Position numbers and translations under genes: made by a program
NCBI GenBank assembly: GCA_964643885.1
Contig: CAZXUI010000030.1
Location: forward strand, 1 to 45,300
From: CAADGL01 sp964643885
GTDB taxonomy: Bacteria > Planctomycetota > Phycisphaerae > UBA1845 > Fen-1342
DNA length: 45,300 bases
Direction of reading: 5' to 3'
The notes under the pieces: generated by a model
Databases searched by the model: none
Seen by the model: only the letters and a program-made list of their open reading frames with translations
What the model was told of the DNA's origin: nothing
Shown here: positions 15,944 through 23,373 of the stretch, one piece after another
Layout of the letters: each line of letters starts with the position of its first letter
Position numbering within the stretch: position 1 is the stretch's first letter

Positions 15944-17233
15944 ATGCTGCTAAGGATCGGAACGTTGCTTCTCGCCTGGAATCTAGTGTCAGGAGTTGCA
16001 GGGGAGATCTGGTGCGTGGGCGGGGACTGCTCAGGCTTCTACGACCAGGCGCCGCTCGACTCACGGGCATCTGTCGAGTTTTCATTTGAAGGTTGTACAA
16101 TCTCGAACTTGAGTTCGTGGTCATCTGTAATCGTGAGCGCCGTCTCGATGACGCGCGCGGTGCCGCCAGAGTGTGACCATGAGCATCTCGACATCTGCCA
16201 GAAGTCGTGCTACGACAACAATGAAACCGGGCTGTCGTCGAGCGCTACCAGCCAGTGTGGACCACCCGTCAACCACGCCGCGTACTGGATGATTTGTGGC
16301 CATGCCAGCACATTCTCAGTCGGTTCGACCTCGCGGATCGTGGCCGGGCCATTTCCCGGAGCCTGTGGAAAGGAGGAGATCCCTCCGGGCGGAGTCGTCG
16401 GAGGCGTGACCAGCGTGTTTTTGGGTTACTCCATCAGCGGAAACTGCTCATCCTGGTCCGCAGAGTACGAGATCGTACTCGTAAACAACTACGACTCCGT
16501 GTACTGGGCAACTCCCTTGCTTCGCCGAGACGCGTACGTCGTTTCGCTTAACGGAACCATCGAGGCTGTTGCTGGCGTAGTTGCGGCGAACGGAAATTTC
16601 GCGCCGATCAACACGACGTACGATTCCCAGTTGGGAGCTTGGGTCGCATCACCGGTGATCTCCGGCGGTCTCGGCTCTCAAGCGCTCTGGACGCAGCAGA
16701 TCTCCGTCGAGGACAGCTACTTCGATGTGAACGAGGACGGCCGGTTCAATGGGCTCGACCCGGTGGCGCTCGGTTCGGCCGCGTACGATGAGCGCTGGGA
16801 TTTCGATTCAGACGAGGATATCGACCAGGACGATATCGACTTCATGCAGCAGATCGTGGACGCTGGGCTTCATTCAGGCGGGCTCGGCGATTTTGACAGC
16901 GACGGCGCGGCAACCTGCTCCGACCTTGACGGAATCGATGACGAATTCGGCTATGTGCTTGGGCAAGCCAGCTATCGCGTCGAATTGGACGACAATCTCG
17001 ACGGAATGACCGACGACTGGGATCGGCACTGGGTCTATCAGGCCGTCCACCCGGGTGACATCGATGCCGACGGCGACGTGGATTTTTCCGACCTCACGGC
17101 GCTATACGCCGCGTACGGAACTTCCGAAGGCGATCAAGACTTCAATCCGTATGCCGATGTTGACCGAGACGGCGACGTCGACTTCGCCGACCAGACAGAA
17201 CTTCTCGCTCACTACAACGATAGCTGCGAGTAA
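15944..17233 (+). CDS. Secreted protein with C-terminal type I dockerin
   Basis: A 429-residue exported protein. The signal peptide is MLLRIGTLLLAWNLVSGVAG. The N-terminal 250 residues form a Cys- and aromatic-rich domain of unknown family. Residues from about 265 on carry calcium-loop-like sequences (DVNEDGRFNGLDPVAL, DSDEDIDQDDIDF), and the C-terminus is a two-repeat type I dockerin (GDIDADGDVDFSDLTALYAA ... ADVDRDGDVDFADQTELLAHY). Dockerins bind cohesins or, in planctomycetes without cellulosomes, may anchor secreted proteins in other ways. AGGGAG at 15931-15936 fixes ATG 15944. Codon use is visibly less GC-rich than in the neighbours, which suggests recent gain or weak selection. Confidence 0.85.
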   Translation: MLLRIGTLLLAWNLVSGVAGEIWCVGGDCSGFYDQAPLDSRASVEFSFEGCTISNLSSWSSVIVSAVSMTRAVPPECDHEHLDICQKSCYDNNETGLSSSATSQCGPPVNHAAYWMICGHASTFSVGSTSRIVAGPFPGACGKEEIPPGGVVGGVTSVFLGYSISGNCSSWSAEYEIVLVNNYDSVYWATPLLRRDAYVVSLNGTIEAVAGVVAANGNFAPINTTYDSQLGAWVASPVISGGLGSQALWTQQISVEDSYFDVNEDGRFNGLDPVALGSAAYDERWDFDSDEDIDQDDIDFMQQIVDAGLHSGGLGDFDSDGAATCSDLDGIDDEFGYVLGQASYRVELDDNLDGMTDDWDRHWVYQAVHPGDIDADGDVDFSDLTALYAAYGTSEGDQDFNPYADVDRDGDVDFADQTELLAHYNDSCE

Positions 17234-17819
17234 GCTCACGGCTTGATCGTCGCGATCAGCGGCGGGGCAGCATTCGTAAGCGGATGTGCTCCCATCGGGG
17301 TAGCAGTGAAGATAGGTGGCGCCGCGGCCTGAGCAGGCGGCCATTGCGCCATCGGTCTCGCTGTGTCGACGGCAGCGCCCGAACCATGCAGCTCAACCAG
17401 GTCGACGTCGGCTGGCCGAACTCGCTCGGAAACCGCCTCCGCTGGTTCAGCGTCCCGCCCGAGCAATACTGGTAGATGCGACAGTTGTAGCCGGCCGCCG
17501 CGGCCACCCGAGTCCGGCCCGCCGCCGCCCGAAGGCTCGTCGGAAACCAGAGCGAAACCAGCCCGAAAGCAACCCGCGGCCTCAACCGCCGGCCGCCCGG
17601 CCACCCCCGCCCTTCCGATAACCGAAAACCGGACTCAATCCCTATGGAATTTCCGCCGGATAGGATGTATAAAGGAGGCATCTGATCCGCCGCGATCTCC
17701 GCGGCGATGCCGGACGCCCTCTAACGCGTCGTTTCGTGCAAGCGCCCCGCCCGCGGGCTCTTGCGCTTCGTGTGCGGCCGAGTCGCATTGCGATCGGCCG
17801 GCGCGACCAGGTCGGGAAC
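17234..17819. other. Intergenic region without a supported gene
   Basis: 586 bp. Two overlapping minus-strand frames (17256-17681 and 17236-17604) together could give a signal peptide (RVAFGLVSLWFPTSLRA) and a Pro/Ala-rich C-terminus only if a frameshift near 17450-17500 is assumed; neither has a ribosome site. An AAAGGAGG motif at 17671-17678 has no start codon at a proper distance. I see nothing else. Confidence 0.4.
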
Positions 17820-18848
17820 ATGTACAGAAGTCTCGCCAGTCGTCATTCCTCGCGCGCCCGCCGGGGCGCCGCGCGCGTCCGCGCTCTGACGCTGGCCGAG
17901 CTGCTCGTCGTCGTCGGCGTGATCGCCCTGCTGATCGCCATCACGCTGCCCCCGCTTCAGCTCGCCCGCCGCCAGGCGCAGCAGACCCACTGCGCCGCGC
18001 AGCTTCAGCTCCTCGGCTTCTCGCTGGAGCACGCCCGCTACGACTACAAGTTCTATCCCCTCTGGGACGACGGCGGCGTACCCATTCGCTACACCTGGAT
18101 CGACCTGCTCGTGCAGCGCGGCTACCTCGAGACGGCCGGCTCCGCCGAGACCCGGCCGCCCGAAGGCGGCGCATCCAGCGGCGACCTCAAGCGCTCGCCG
18201 CAGGACGGCGTCCGCATCGGCTATTGCCCGGCCGATCAGCTTCCCGATCCGCTCAACGAGGCCCGCCACAGCAATCTGATCTATCCGCTCGACCGCAGCC
18301 GCAACGGCATCGACTACAGCTACGGCATCGGCGTGCCGCTCTCGGCCGGCGGCTGGGCCTGGCGGCCGAATGCCTCCGGGCTGTCCGACAACCGCTCGCG
18401 CCGCTTCCGCGATGCGGAGCGCGACACCTCCGGCCGCGTGCTCGTGGCCGACGCGAACTCGTCGGCCGTCTACAACCTCAGCGGCAACGCGGTCCGCAGC
18501 TCGATCTGGAACGACCCGACGCAGTATGACAACACCGTCTCCTGGGGCCGGCATGGATACGCCCAGGGCTCGCGGCCGTCGGCCAATGTTCTTTTCCAGG
18601 ACGGGCACGTCAGCACGAACGCGTATGACCTGGGCCGCTCCTATGCGGTGAACACGGCCCGCACGTTCGTCTGGTACCCGGGCGAGCCAGTGACGGTGAA
18701 CCCTGAGGATCAGTACGACGGCTTCTGGTACCCGAACGTCCCGCCGCCGTCGGCGCTCGATTCGCCGCCGGGCGATGTCTTCCCCAATGAGTTGCTGCCG
18801 GCCTGGTACACGCTGAACCGCGGCTGGTCACGCATCACGCACAAGTAA
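17820..18848 (+). CDS. Prepilin-like protein with N-terminal methylation motif and H-X9-DG C-terminus
   Basis: A 342-residue protein with a type IV prepilin/type II pseudopilin leader: a basic N-terminus (ARRGAARVRA), cleavage before LTLAELLVVVGVIALLIA with Glu5 kept, and Ala instead of Gly at -1. The mature globular part ends with WGRHGYAQGSRPSANVLFQDGHV, the 'H-X9-DG' pattern common in large planctomycete families of such proteins (DUF1559-like). They are thought to be surface or periplasmic pseudopilins with unknown cargo. ATG 17820 gives the leader of normal length; the frame extends upstream to 17736 without support. No secretion genes are adjacent. Confidence 0.85.
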   Translation: MYRSLASRHSSRARRGAARVRALTLAELLVVVGVIALLIAITLPPLQLARRQAQQTHCAAQLQLLGFSLEHARYDYKFYPLWDDGGVPIRYTWIDLLVQRGYLETAGSAETRPPEGGASSGDLKRSPQDGVRIGYCPADQLPDPLNEARHSNLIYPLDRSRNGIDYSYGIGVPLSAGGWAWRPNASGLSDNRSRRFRDAERDTSGRVLVADANSSAVYNLSGNAVRSSIWNDPTQYDNTVSWGRHGYAQGSRPSANVLFQDGHVSTNAYDLGRSYAVNTARTFVWYPGEPVTVNPEDQYDGFWYPNVPPPSALDSPPGDVFPNELLPAWYTLNRGWSRITHK

Positions 18849-18882
18849 TCCGACACATTGTGATTCGAGCCGCGCGCGAGGC

Positions 18883-18954
18883 ATCCGAGCCGCGAGCGTG
18901 CGCGTGATCCGAGCCGCGAGCGTGCGCGTGATCCGAGCCGCGAGCGTGAGTGAG
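18883..18954. repeat. Three 24-bp tandem units abutting element copy 2
   Basis: Units 18883-18906, 18907-18930 and 18931-18954 share GATCCGAGCCGCGAGCGTG with one or two changes. The unit equals the outer end of the inverted-repeat element plus a short spacer, so the element's left end has been multiplied in place. Confidence 0.85.
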
Positions 18955-19102
18955 CGGGCCAGTTTTGCACGCGTCCCCGCGCAGCGCCGGTGAGCGTTCA
19001 GCTTATCCGATGTCCGTTGGAATTGGCGGAAACAGGTGGATGTGCTCCGGCGCTTCGCGGGCAGCGCTTTCGCGCTCGCCCGCTCCCTCACGGTCGCGGC
19101 TC
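18936..19102. repeat. MITE-like inverted-repeat element, copy 2 (167 bp)
   Basis: Left end 18936-18960 (GAGCCGCGAGCGTGAGTG...) and right end 19078-19102 match as inverted repeats at 23 of 25 positions. The interior has AGGTGGATGTGC and the GGCGCTTCGCGGGCAGCGC hairpin, corresponding to those of copy 1. The first 80 bp of the interior are diverged. Confidence 0.7.
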
Positions 19103-19137
19103 TGAGCAGATTGACGGTCGCGGCTCGGTGCAGATTG
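19090..19137. repeat. Two 24-bp tandem units at the right end of copy 2
   Basis: ACGGTCGCGGCTCTGAGCAG... at 19090-19113 is repeated at 19114-19137 with two base changes, and a degenerate third unit follows. The period is the same 24 bp as on the left side, in opposite orientation. Confidence 0.8.
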
Positions 19138-19194
19138 GCGGTGGTGGCGCTTAGCGCAACTGCGCGCGAAACACCCGCGCGCCCCGCGGCGCGC

Positions 19195-19560
19195 TCAGGA
19201 CGTCGGCGGAGATGTGCTTTCCAGTTCGAAGAATTGCTCGGTCCGCGAGACCTCCAGCAGCCGCCGCACCGCCGGGCTCGCACCCGCCAGCGGCAAGCGC
19301 CCCAGATAGGGCCGCAGCGCCTTCTGAAGCGCCAGCATCACGCCGAGCTGCCGGCTGCTGATCGCCGGCGTATCCTGAAGGTCCAGCAGGTAGCGCTCCG
19401 GCGGCGACGCCGCCAGCACCCGCCGCACCTGCTCGGCCAGCACCTTCTCGTAATCCGCGGGCAACTCCGTGTCGATCTCGCTGGGAACCGACAGCCGGAA
19501 GCGCACGAACGCCCCCGTCCGCTCAATTGTCAACGGCCCGACCTGCTCCGACTTGCCCAC
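19195..19560 (-). CDS. STAS-domain protein (anti-sigma-antagonist type)
   Basis: A 121-residue single-domain protein with the STAS pattern: an N-terminal beta-sheet (GPLTIERTGAFVRFRLS), the central segment YLLDLQDTPAISSRQLGVMLALQKAL, in which the Ser pair stands where SpoIIAA-like proteins are phosphorylated, and LPLAGASPAVRRLLEVSRTEQFFEL at the end. Such proteins bind anti-sigma factors/kinases in partner-switching systems. GTG 19560 is chosen because GGAAGGA lies about 8 nt upstream; an ATG at 19608 has no such site. No kinase or phosphatase partner is adjacent. Confidence 0.8.
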   Translation of the reverse strand: MGKSEQVGPLTIERTGAFVRFRLSVPSEIDTELPADYEKVLAEQVRRVLAASPPERYLLDLQDTPAISSRQLGVMLALQKALRPYLGRLPLAGASPAVRRLLEVSRTEQFFELESTSPPTS

Positions 19561-19723
19561 CGTCGTGTCCTTCCCAGCCGCCGGCCGCAGACAGGCCGGC
19601 CGGCGCACCGGGTATTGCGCGGCCGCCGCCGCGGCGTGTCAAGGGGCGAGCCGCCGCGGGCGTGCATGATTCGCCCGCCGGGCGCGTCGGCAGCGGGGCG
19701 GTCGATCAGCGCCCGATCGGCGT

Positions 19724-19729
19724 TATACT
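19724..19729 (+). promoter_or_regulatory. Possible -10 element of dut
   Basis: TATACT at 19724-19729, about 50 nt before the dut start. There is no good -35 at 16-18 nt, so this is only a weak call. Confidence 0.35.
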
Positions 19730-19779
19730 CTGCCCCGGCCGCGATTCAGCACGCACTGCCCGCAGCACCAGGAGCCGCG

Positions 19780-20226
19780 ATGAACCCGATTCTCAAGATC
19801 GCCCGCCGGGCCGGCACGGAGGACCTGCCCGCGCCGCGTTACATGACGGACCATTCGGCCGGCCTCGATCTGCACGCCGCCAACGAGCAGCCGATCACCG
19901 TCGCGCCGGGCGAGGTGAAGCTGATCCCCACGGGCCTGTTTCTGGAGATTCCGCCGGGCTATGAGGGACAGGTGCGGGCCCGCAGCGGCCTGGCCCTGCG
20001 AAACGGATTGATGCTGCCGAACGCCCCGGGCACGATCGACGCCGATTACCGCGGCGAGTTGCAGGTCATCGTCGGCAACTGCGGCCGCGAGCCATACACG
20101 ATCGAGCGCGGCATGCGCTTCGCCCAGCTCGTCATCACCCGCGTCGCGCACGTCGAAGTGGTGCAGGTCGACCAGCTCGGTGAGACGCGCCGCGGCGAGG
20201 GCGGCTTCGGCCACACGGGCCATTGA
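19780..20226 (+). CDS. dut: Deoxyuridine 5'-triphosphate nucleotidohydrolase (dUTPase)
   Basis: Hydrolyses dUTP to dUMP and pyrophosphate, keeping uracil out of DNA and supplying dTMP synthesis. The 148-residue product has all five trimeric-dUTPase motifs: SAGLDLHA (1), GQVRARSGLAL (2), GTIDADYRGELQVIVGN (3), RGMRFAQLVI (4), and the C-terminal Gly-rich arm RGEGGFGHTGH (5). AGGAG at 19770-19774 fixes ATG 19780; the longer upstream frame is not coding. It converges with the isomerase gene, with 22 nt between the stops. Confidence 0.96.
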   Translation: MNPILKIARRAGTEDLPAPRYMTDHSAGLDLHAANEQPITVAPGEVKLIPTGLFLEIPPGYEGQVRARSGLALRNGLMLPNAPGTIDADYRGELQVIVGNCGREPYTIERGMRFAQLVITRVAHVEVVQVDQLGETRRGEGGFGHTGH

Positions 20227-20248
20227 CGCCGCCCGCGGCCGCGCCGCT

Positions 20249-21175
20249 TCAAAACGAGTCGCACTCGACATACGCCTGAATCAGCGCCCGCTCGCCTTCC
20301 TTGCCGCTGCGCGACAGGCCGTGCTCCATGCCGACGATGCCGTCGAACGCCTTGGCGTGAATGTGGCGAAAGACGTTGCGATAGTTGATCTCCCCCGTGG
20401 TCGGCTCCTTGCGGCCGGGGTTGTCGCCGACCTGGAAATAGGCGATCTCGCTCCAGGCCGCGTCGATGTTCGGGATGAGGTTGCCCTCGCTGATCTGCTG
20501 GTGATAGAGATCATCGAGAATCTTGACCGACGGGCTGTTCACGCCGCGGCAGATCTCATACGCCTGGGCGACTTTCGTCAGAAACAGCCCCGGATGGTCG
20601 CGGAAGTTCAGCGGCTCGAGCACCAGCACCAGGCCGGCCGGCTCGCACACCTCCGCGCAGATGCGCAGGCAGTCGATCACGTTGGCCGTCTGATAGCCCC
20701 AGTCCAGCCGCGGATCGAACGGCCCCGGCACGACCGTCGCCCAGCGGGCCTGCACGCGCCTGGCCACCTCCACCGCCTTGCTCATCTGCTCACGCAGCAT
20801 CGCGTGCGTCTCGCGCCCGCCGCGCACCATCCGCGGCTCGCGCCACTCCGCGTACGCGACGAACACGCCCATGGTCATCTTCAGCCGCTGCATTTCGGCC
20901 GCGATCCGCTCCTGAAGCGGAACTTCGCGGTCCATCATGCCGTTGTCTTCCCAGGCCGTGAAGCCCTCGTCCGCGGCGAACTTCAGCTCGTCGACCGGGT
21001 CCTCGCCGGCGTGGTTGCGGAACATGCCGAAGTGCGGGGCGTACTTGAGCTTGAACCGCCGCCGACCGTCACCCGCCGCCGCCTCCTGTGCCATGCTCAT
21101 CCCCACGGCCGACGCCGCCAGCGATCCCGCGGCGCCCAGCGCCAGGCCCGAAGCCAGAAATGTGCGACGATCCAT
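20249..21175 (-). CDS. Tat-exported TIM-barrel isomerase (hydroxypyruvate isomerase-like)
   Basis: A 308-residue xylose-isomerase-like TIM-barrel protein. The N-terminus is a twin-arginine signal (DRRTFLASGLALGAAGSLAA). The barrel resembles hydroxypyruvate isomerase/sugar-phosphate isomerase: LVLEPLNFRDHPG (metal Glu), VKILDDLYHQQ (Asp), FRHIHAKAF and GIVGMEHGLS (Glu/His). The substrate is not fixed by sequence. Planctomycetes have many such exported isomerase-like proteins next to sugar-oxidation genes, but none lies beside this one. ATG 21175 is chosen because the Tat motif then stands at the start; the frame continues far upstream without support. Confidence 0.88.
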   Translation of the reverse strand: MDRRTFLASGLALGAAGSLAASAVGMSMAQEAAAGDGRRRFKLKYAPHFGMFRNHAGEDPVDELKFAADEGFTAWEDNGMMDREVPLQERIAAEMQRLKMTMGVFVAYAEWREPRMVRGGRETHAMLREQMSKAVEVARRVQARWATVVPGPFDPRLDWGYQTANVIDCLRICAEVCEPAGLVLVLEPLNFRDHPGLFLTKVAQAYEICRGVNSPSVKILDDLYHQQISEGNLIPNIDAAWSEIAYFQVGDNPGRKEPTTGEINYRNVFRHIHAKAFDGIVGMEHGLSRSGKEGERALIQAYVECDSF

Positions 21176-21364
21176 GATGAGTCCGTCCTCGCAGAGAAGG
21201 GTGTCGCGGCCGCCCGCGCGCGGCGCAGAATCGGTCGCTCCGGATGCGTGCTCGGCCGCATGGCGGCAGCGTAGCCGCGCCACGGTGCGGCGGCAACGCC
21301 GCGGTCTGGACCGGGCCGGCCGCCGCGGGTACACCACGCGGCGGGTCGACTCGCGGAGACGAAC

Positions 21365-22081
21365 ATGGGGCGGGAACCGTACTGCGGCAACTGCGGCTAT
21401 CAGCTCACCGGCCTGACCGAATCGAGCAAGTGCCCGGAGTGCGGCCGGCCGCTGGTGGACGTGCTTGAGCGCGGTCCGCGCATGGTTCTCGGCCGCCGCT
21501 ACAAGTCCGACATCGTCCTGTTCGGGTTGCCGCTCGTGCACATCGCCCTTGGCCCGAGCGAGCGCGACGGTGAGCGGATCGGGCGGGCCCGTGGGATCAT
21601 CGCCATCGGCGACGAGGCGGTCGGCTGGTTCGCGTTCGGGGGGTTCGCCCGGGGGCTCTTTGCGGCCGGCGGGTTCGCCCTCGGCGTGGTCTCGATGGGG
21701 GGCTTTTCGCTGGGGCTTCTGTCGGCCGGCGGGATGGCGCTGGGGGGTGTGGCGCTTGGCGGGGGAGCGGTGGGTCTGATGGCCAAAGGTGGCGGGGCGA
21801 TCGGGTATATCGCGACGGGCGGCGGTGCGGCCGGCCACTGGGTGCACGCCGGCGGCGGCTGGGGCACGCATGTGCACGCGGGCAATCGCTCCGACCCGCG
21901 GGCCAAGGAGTTCTTCGATCGTTATCACGAGTTCTTCGGCGCAGCGCCGCAGGAGGGGCTGAGGTACCAGATTCTGGCGCTGGTCTGGTTCGTCGGCCTG
22001 GCGAGCGTGGTTCTCGTGCCCGCGGCGTTGCTCGTTCTGATGGCGTACATCCGCAGGCAGCGTGATGCGCGGGCGCCATAG
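21365..22081 (+). CDS. Zinc-ribbon membrane protein with Gly-rich hydrophobic repeats
   Basis: A 238-residue protein in three parts. First is a zinc ribbon (CGNCGYQLTGLTESSKCPECG) of the type frequent in Phycisphaerae. Second, from about 78 to 165, is a run of short Gly-rich repeats with a period of about 10 residues (GWFAFGGFARG, GLFAAGGFALG, VVSMGGFSLG, LLSAGGMALG, GVALGGGAVG, LMAKGGGAIG, YIATGGGAAG), suggesting a left-handed solenoid or packed Gly-zipper sheet. Third is one transmembrane helix (ILALVWFVGLASVVLVPAAL) near the C-terminus. GGAG stands before ATG 21365. The function is unknown. It starts 189 nt from the divergent isomerase gene. Confidence 0.8.
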   Translation: MGREPYCGNCGYQLTGLTESSKCPECGRPLVDVLERGPRMVLGRRYKSDIVLFGLPLVHIALGPSERDGERIGRARGIIAIGDEAVGWFAFGGFARGLFAAGGFALGVVSMGGFSLGLLSAGGMALGGVALGGGAVGLMAKGGGAIGYIATGGGAAGHWVHAGGGWGTHVHAGNRSDPRAKEFFDRYHEFFGAAPQEGLRYQILALVWFVGLASVVLVPAALLVLMAYIRRQRDARAP

Positions 22082-22443
22082 CGCAAATTGCCGGAGACGG
22101 GCACTGCATCACGGTTCGCAGGTGCGCGAATCGGAGCCGCGAGCGAATGTCTGCACCGAGCCGCGACCGTGAGGGAGCGGGCTGGGGGTGGCGCGCCGCC
22201 CGCGCAAGCGCCGGACGACATTCACCTACCTCGGACGCGCGTTCGTGGACTCCAGGTGTGTGCGTTTCGGCGCGTGTCCGCGGAGGGGCTTCCCCAGATG
22301 GCCCGCTCCCTTACGGTCGCGGCTCTGTTTCGCGCTCCGCGAGTATCGCTCCCCGATGCGCGCGGCTCGGTGCCATCGGCGGGCGAGACGCCCGCGCTCC
22401 CCAATGCGCGCGGCTCCGATCAGGACCGCGGCCGGGAACGGCG
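22082..22443. repeat. Intergenic repeat block
   Basis: 362 bp containing the inverted copy of the 168-bp element (22158-22325), a 24-bp extra end unit (22134-22157), a doubled CGCTCCCCGATGCGCGCGGC-type motif (near 22348 and 22396) and a GGCGGGCGAGACGCCCGC palindrome (22378-22402). Small open frames here are not genes. Confidence 0.75.
22158..22325. repeat. MITE-like inverted-repeat element, copy 3 (168 bp, inverted)
   Basis: Ends 22158-22182 and 22301-22325 are inverted repeats matching at 24 of 25 positions. The interior, read on the minus strand, has CGCACACACCTGGAG, AGGTAGGTGAATGTC and GGCGCTTGCGCGGGC in the same order as copy 1. A 24-bp partial end unit precedes it at 22134-22157. Confidence 0.8.
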
Positions 22444-23244
22444 CTACGATCCCAACAGCGCCAGCACCGTCTTGCGATTGTGATTGACGATCTGCAACGT
22501 GCGGATGATCGCGGCCGTCTGGACCTGCGCCCGCGACAGATTGCTCGCCTCCTGCGCGAAATCCGCGTCGACGATCCGGCTCCGCGCGGCCGACAGGTTC
22601 TCCTGCTCGACCGCCAGCGACGACACCCGCGAATCGAGCTGATACTTCTGATGCGCGCCGACCTGCCCGCGCGCCTCGGCGAAGACGCTCGTCGCCTCGC
22701 GAATGATCTCCTGCGCCGCCGCCGCATTCCCGCTGCCCAGGCTGTTGGCCCCGCCGCTGGTCAGGCTCGAAAGCGAGTTGATCGCCTCGCGGACACGCTC
22801 GCCCAGCGCGGCCGCTTCATCCGGCGGCAGCCCGAGCGTGTCGAGCGACTCGAGCGCCTGGTTCCCGAAGCGCTGCAACCCGGCCACGATCTGGTCCACC
22901 TGCTGCTGGTTCGCGGCGATCTCGGCCTCGCTGAAGGCGCCCGTGTTGGCGCTCTGCACGGCCAGCGCCTGCAAATCTCCCGCGATCGACGAGAGCTGCG
23001 AGAAATGCCCGTCGGCGATGGCCGCGTTCGAATTCAGCCGCGAGAGCACGCGGCTCTCCGCATCGAGCGCCTCGATCGCCGCGTCCAGATTCGTCGCCGC
23101 GATCAATCCCGCCGGGTCGTCGCGTCCGCTCAGAATCCGCCGCCCGGATGCCAGCCGCATCAGCGCCTGGTCCTCCTCCGCCCGGCTGCGTTGCAGCCAG
23201 TGCAAGGCGCGAAACGGCGAAATGGGTCCGACCGCCGGCAACAT
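22444..23244 (-). CDS. Short flagellin-family protein
   Basis: A 266-residue protein with both conserved flagellin ends and almost no central domain. The N-terminal helix pair shows LMRLASGRRILSGRDDPAGLIAATNL and the C-terminal helices show SRIVDADFAQEASNLSRAQVQTAAI and the closing NHNRKTVLALLG. Typical flagellins are 270-500 residues or more and begin near the LxSG motif as here, though the first 15 residues (MLPAVGPISPFRALHW) differ from the usual start. No other flagellar gene is in the window, so this copy is an orphan. The ribosome site before ATG 23244 is weak. Confidence 0.85.
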   Translation of the reverse strand: MLPAVGPISPFRALHWLQRSRAEEDQALMRLASGRRILSGRDDPAGLIAATNLDAAIEALDAESRVLSRLNSNAAIADGHFSQLSSIAGDLQALAVQSANTGAFSEAEIAANQQQVDQIVAGLQRFGNQALESLDTLGLPPDEAAALGERVREAINSLSSLTSGGANSLGSGNAAAAQEIIREATSVFAEARGQVGAHQKYQLDSRVSSLAVEQENLSAARSRIVDADFAQEASNLSRAQVQTAAIIRTLQIVNHNRKTVLALLGS

Positions 23245-23373
23245 CGCTCAAAGCCTGCAATTCGCCGCCGCCGGCCGCAAACCCTGCCCGGCAGAATCTG
23301 CCGCCCCGTACACGGGGTCTCATAACCGCGGCTACAATGCCCGCGTCGGCCGAGTCCTCTACAGGAGGCGCCC

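Larger units (their letters stand above)
18849..19194. repeat. Intergenic repeat block
   Basis: 346 bp of repeats. It contains 24-bp tandem units, one inverted-repeat element (18936-19102) and further 24-bp units to the right. No gene is accepted here. Confidence 0.8.

Noticed and set aside
17236..17681. A frameshifted exported protein on the minus strand
   Set aside because: It needs an assumed frameshift and has no ribosome site or recognisable domain.
17671..17690. AAAGGAGG as ribosome site of a gene at 17.68 kb
   Set aside because: No ATG, GTG or TTG lies at a working distance, and the short frame before it ends at once.
19036..19779. N-terminal extension of dUTPase
   Set aside because: It translates repeats and the antisense of the STAS gene; the real start is ATG 19780 with AGGAG.
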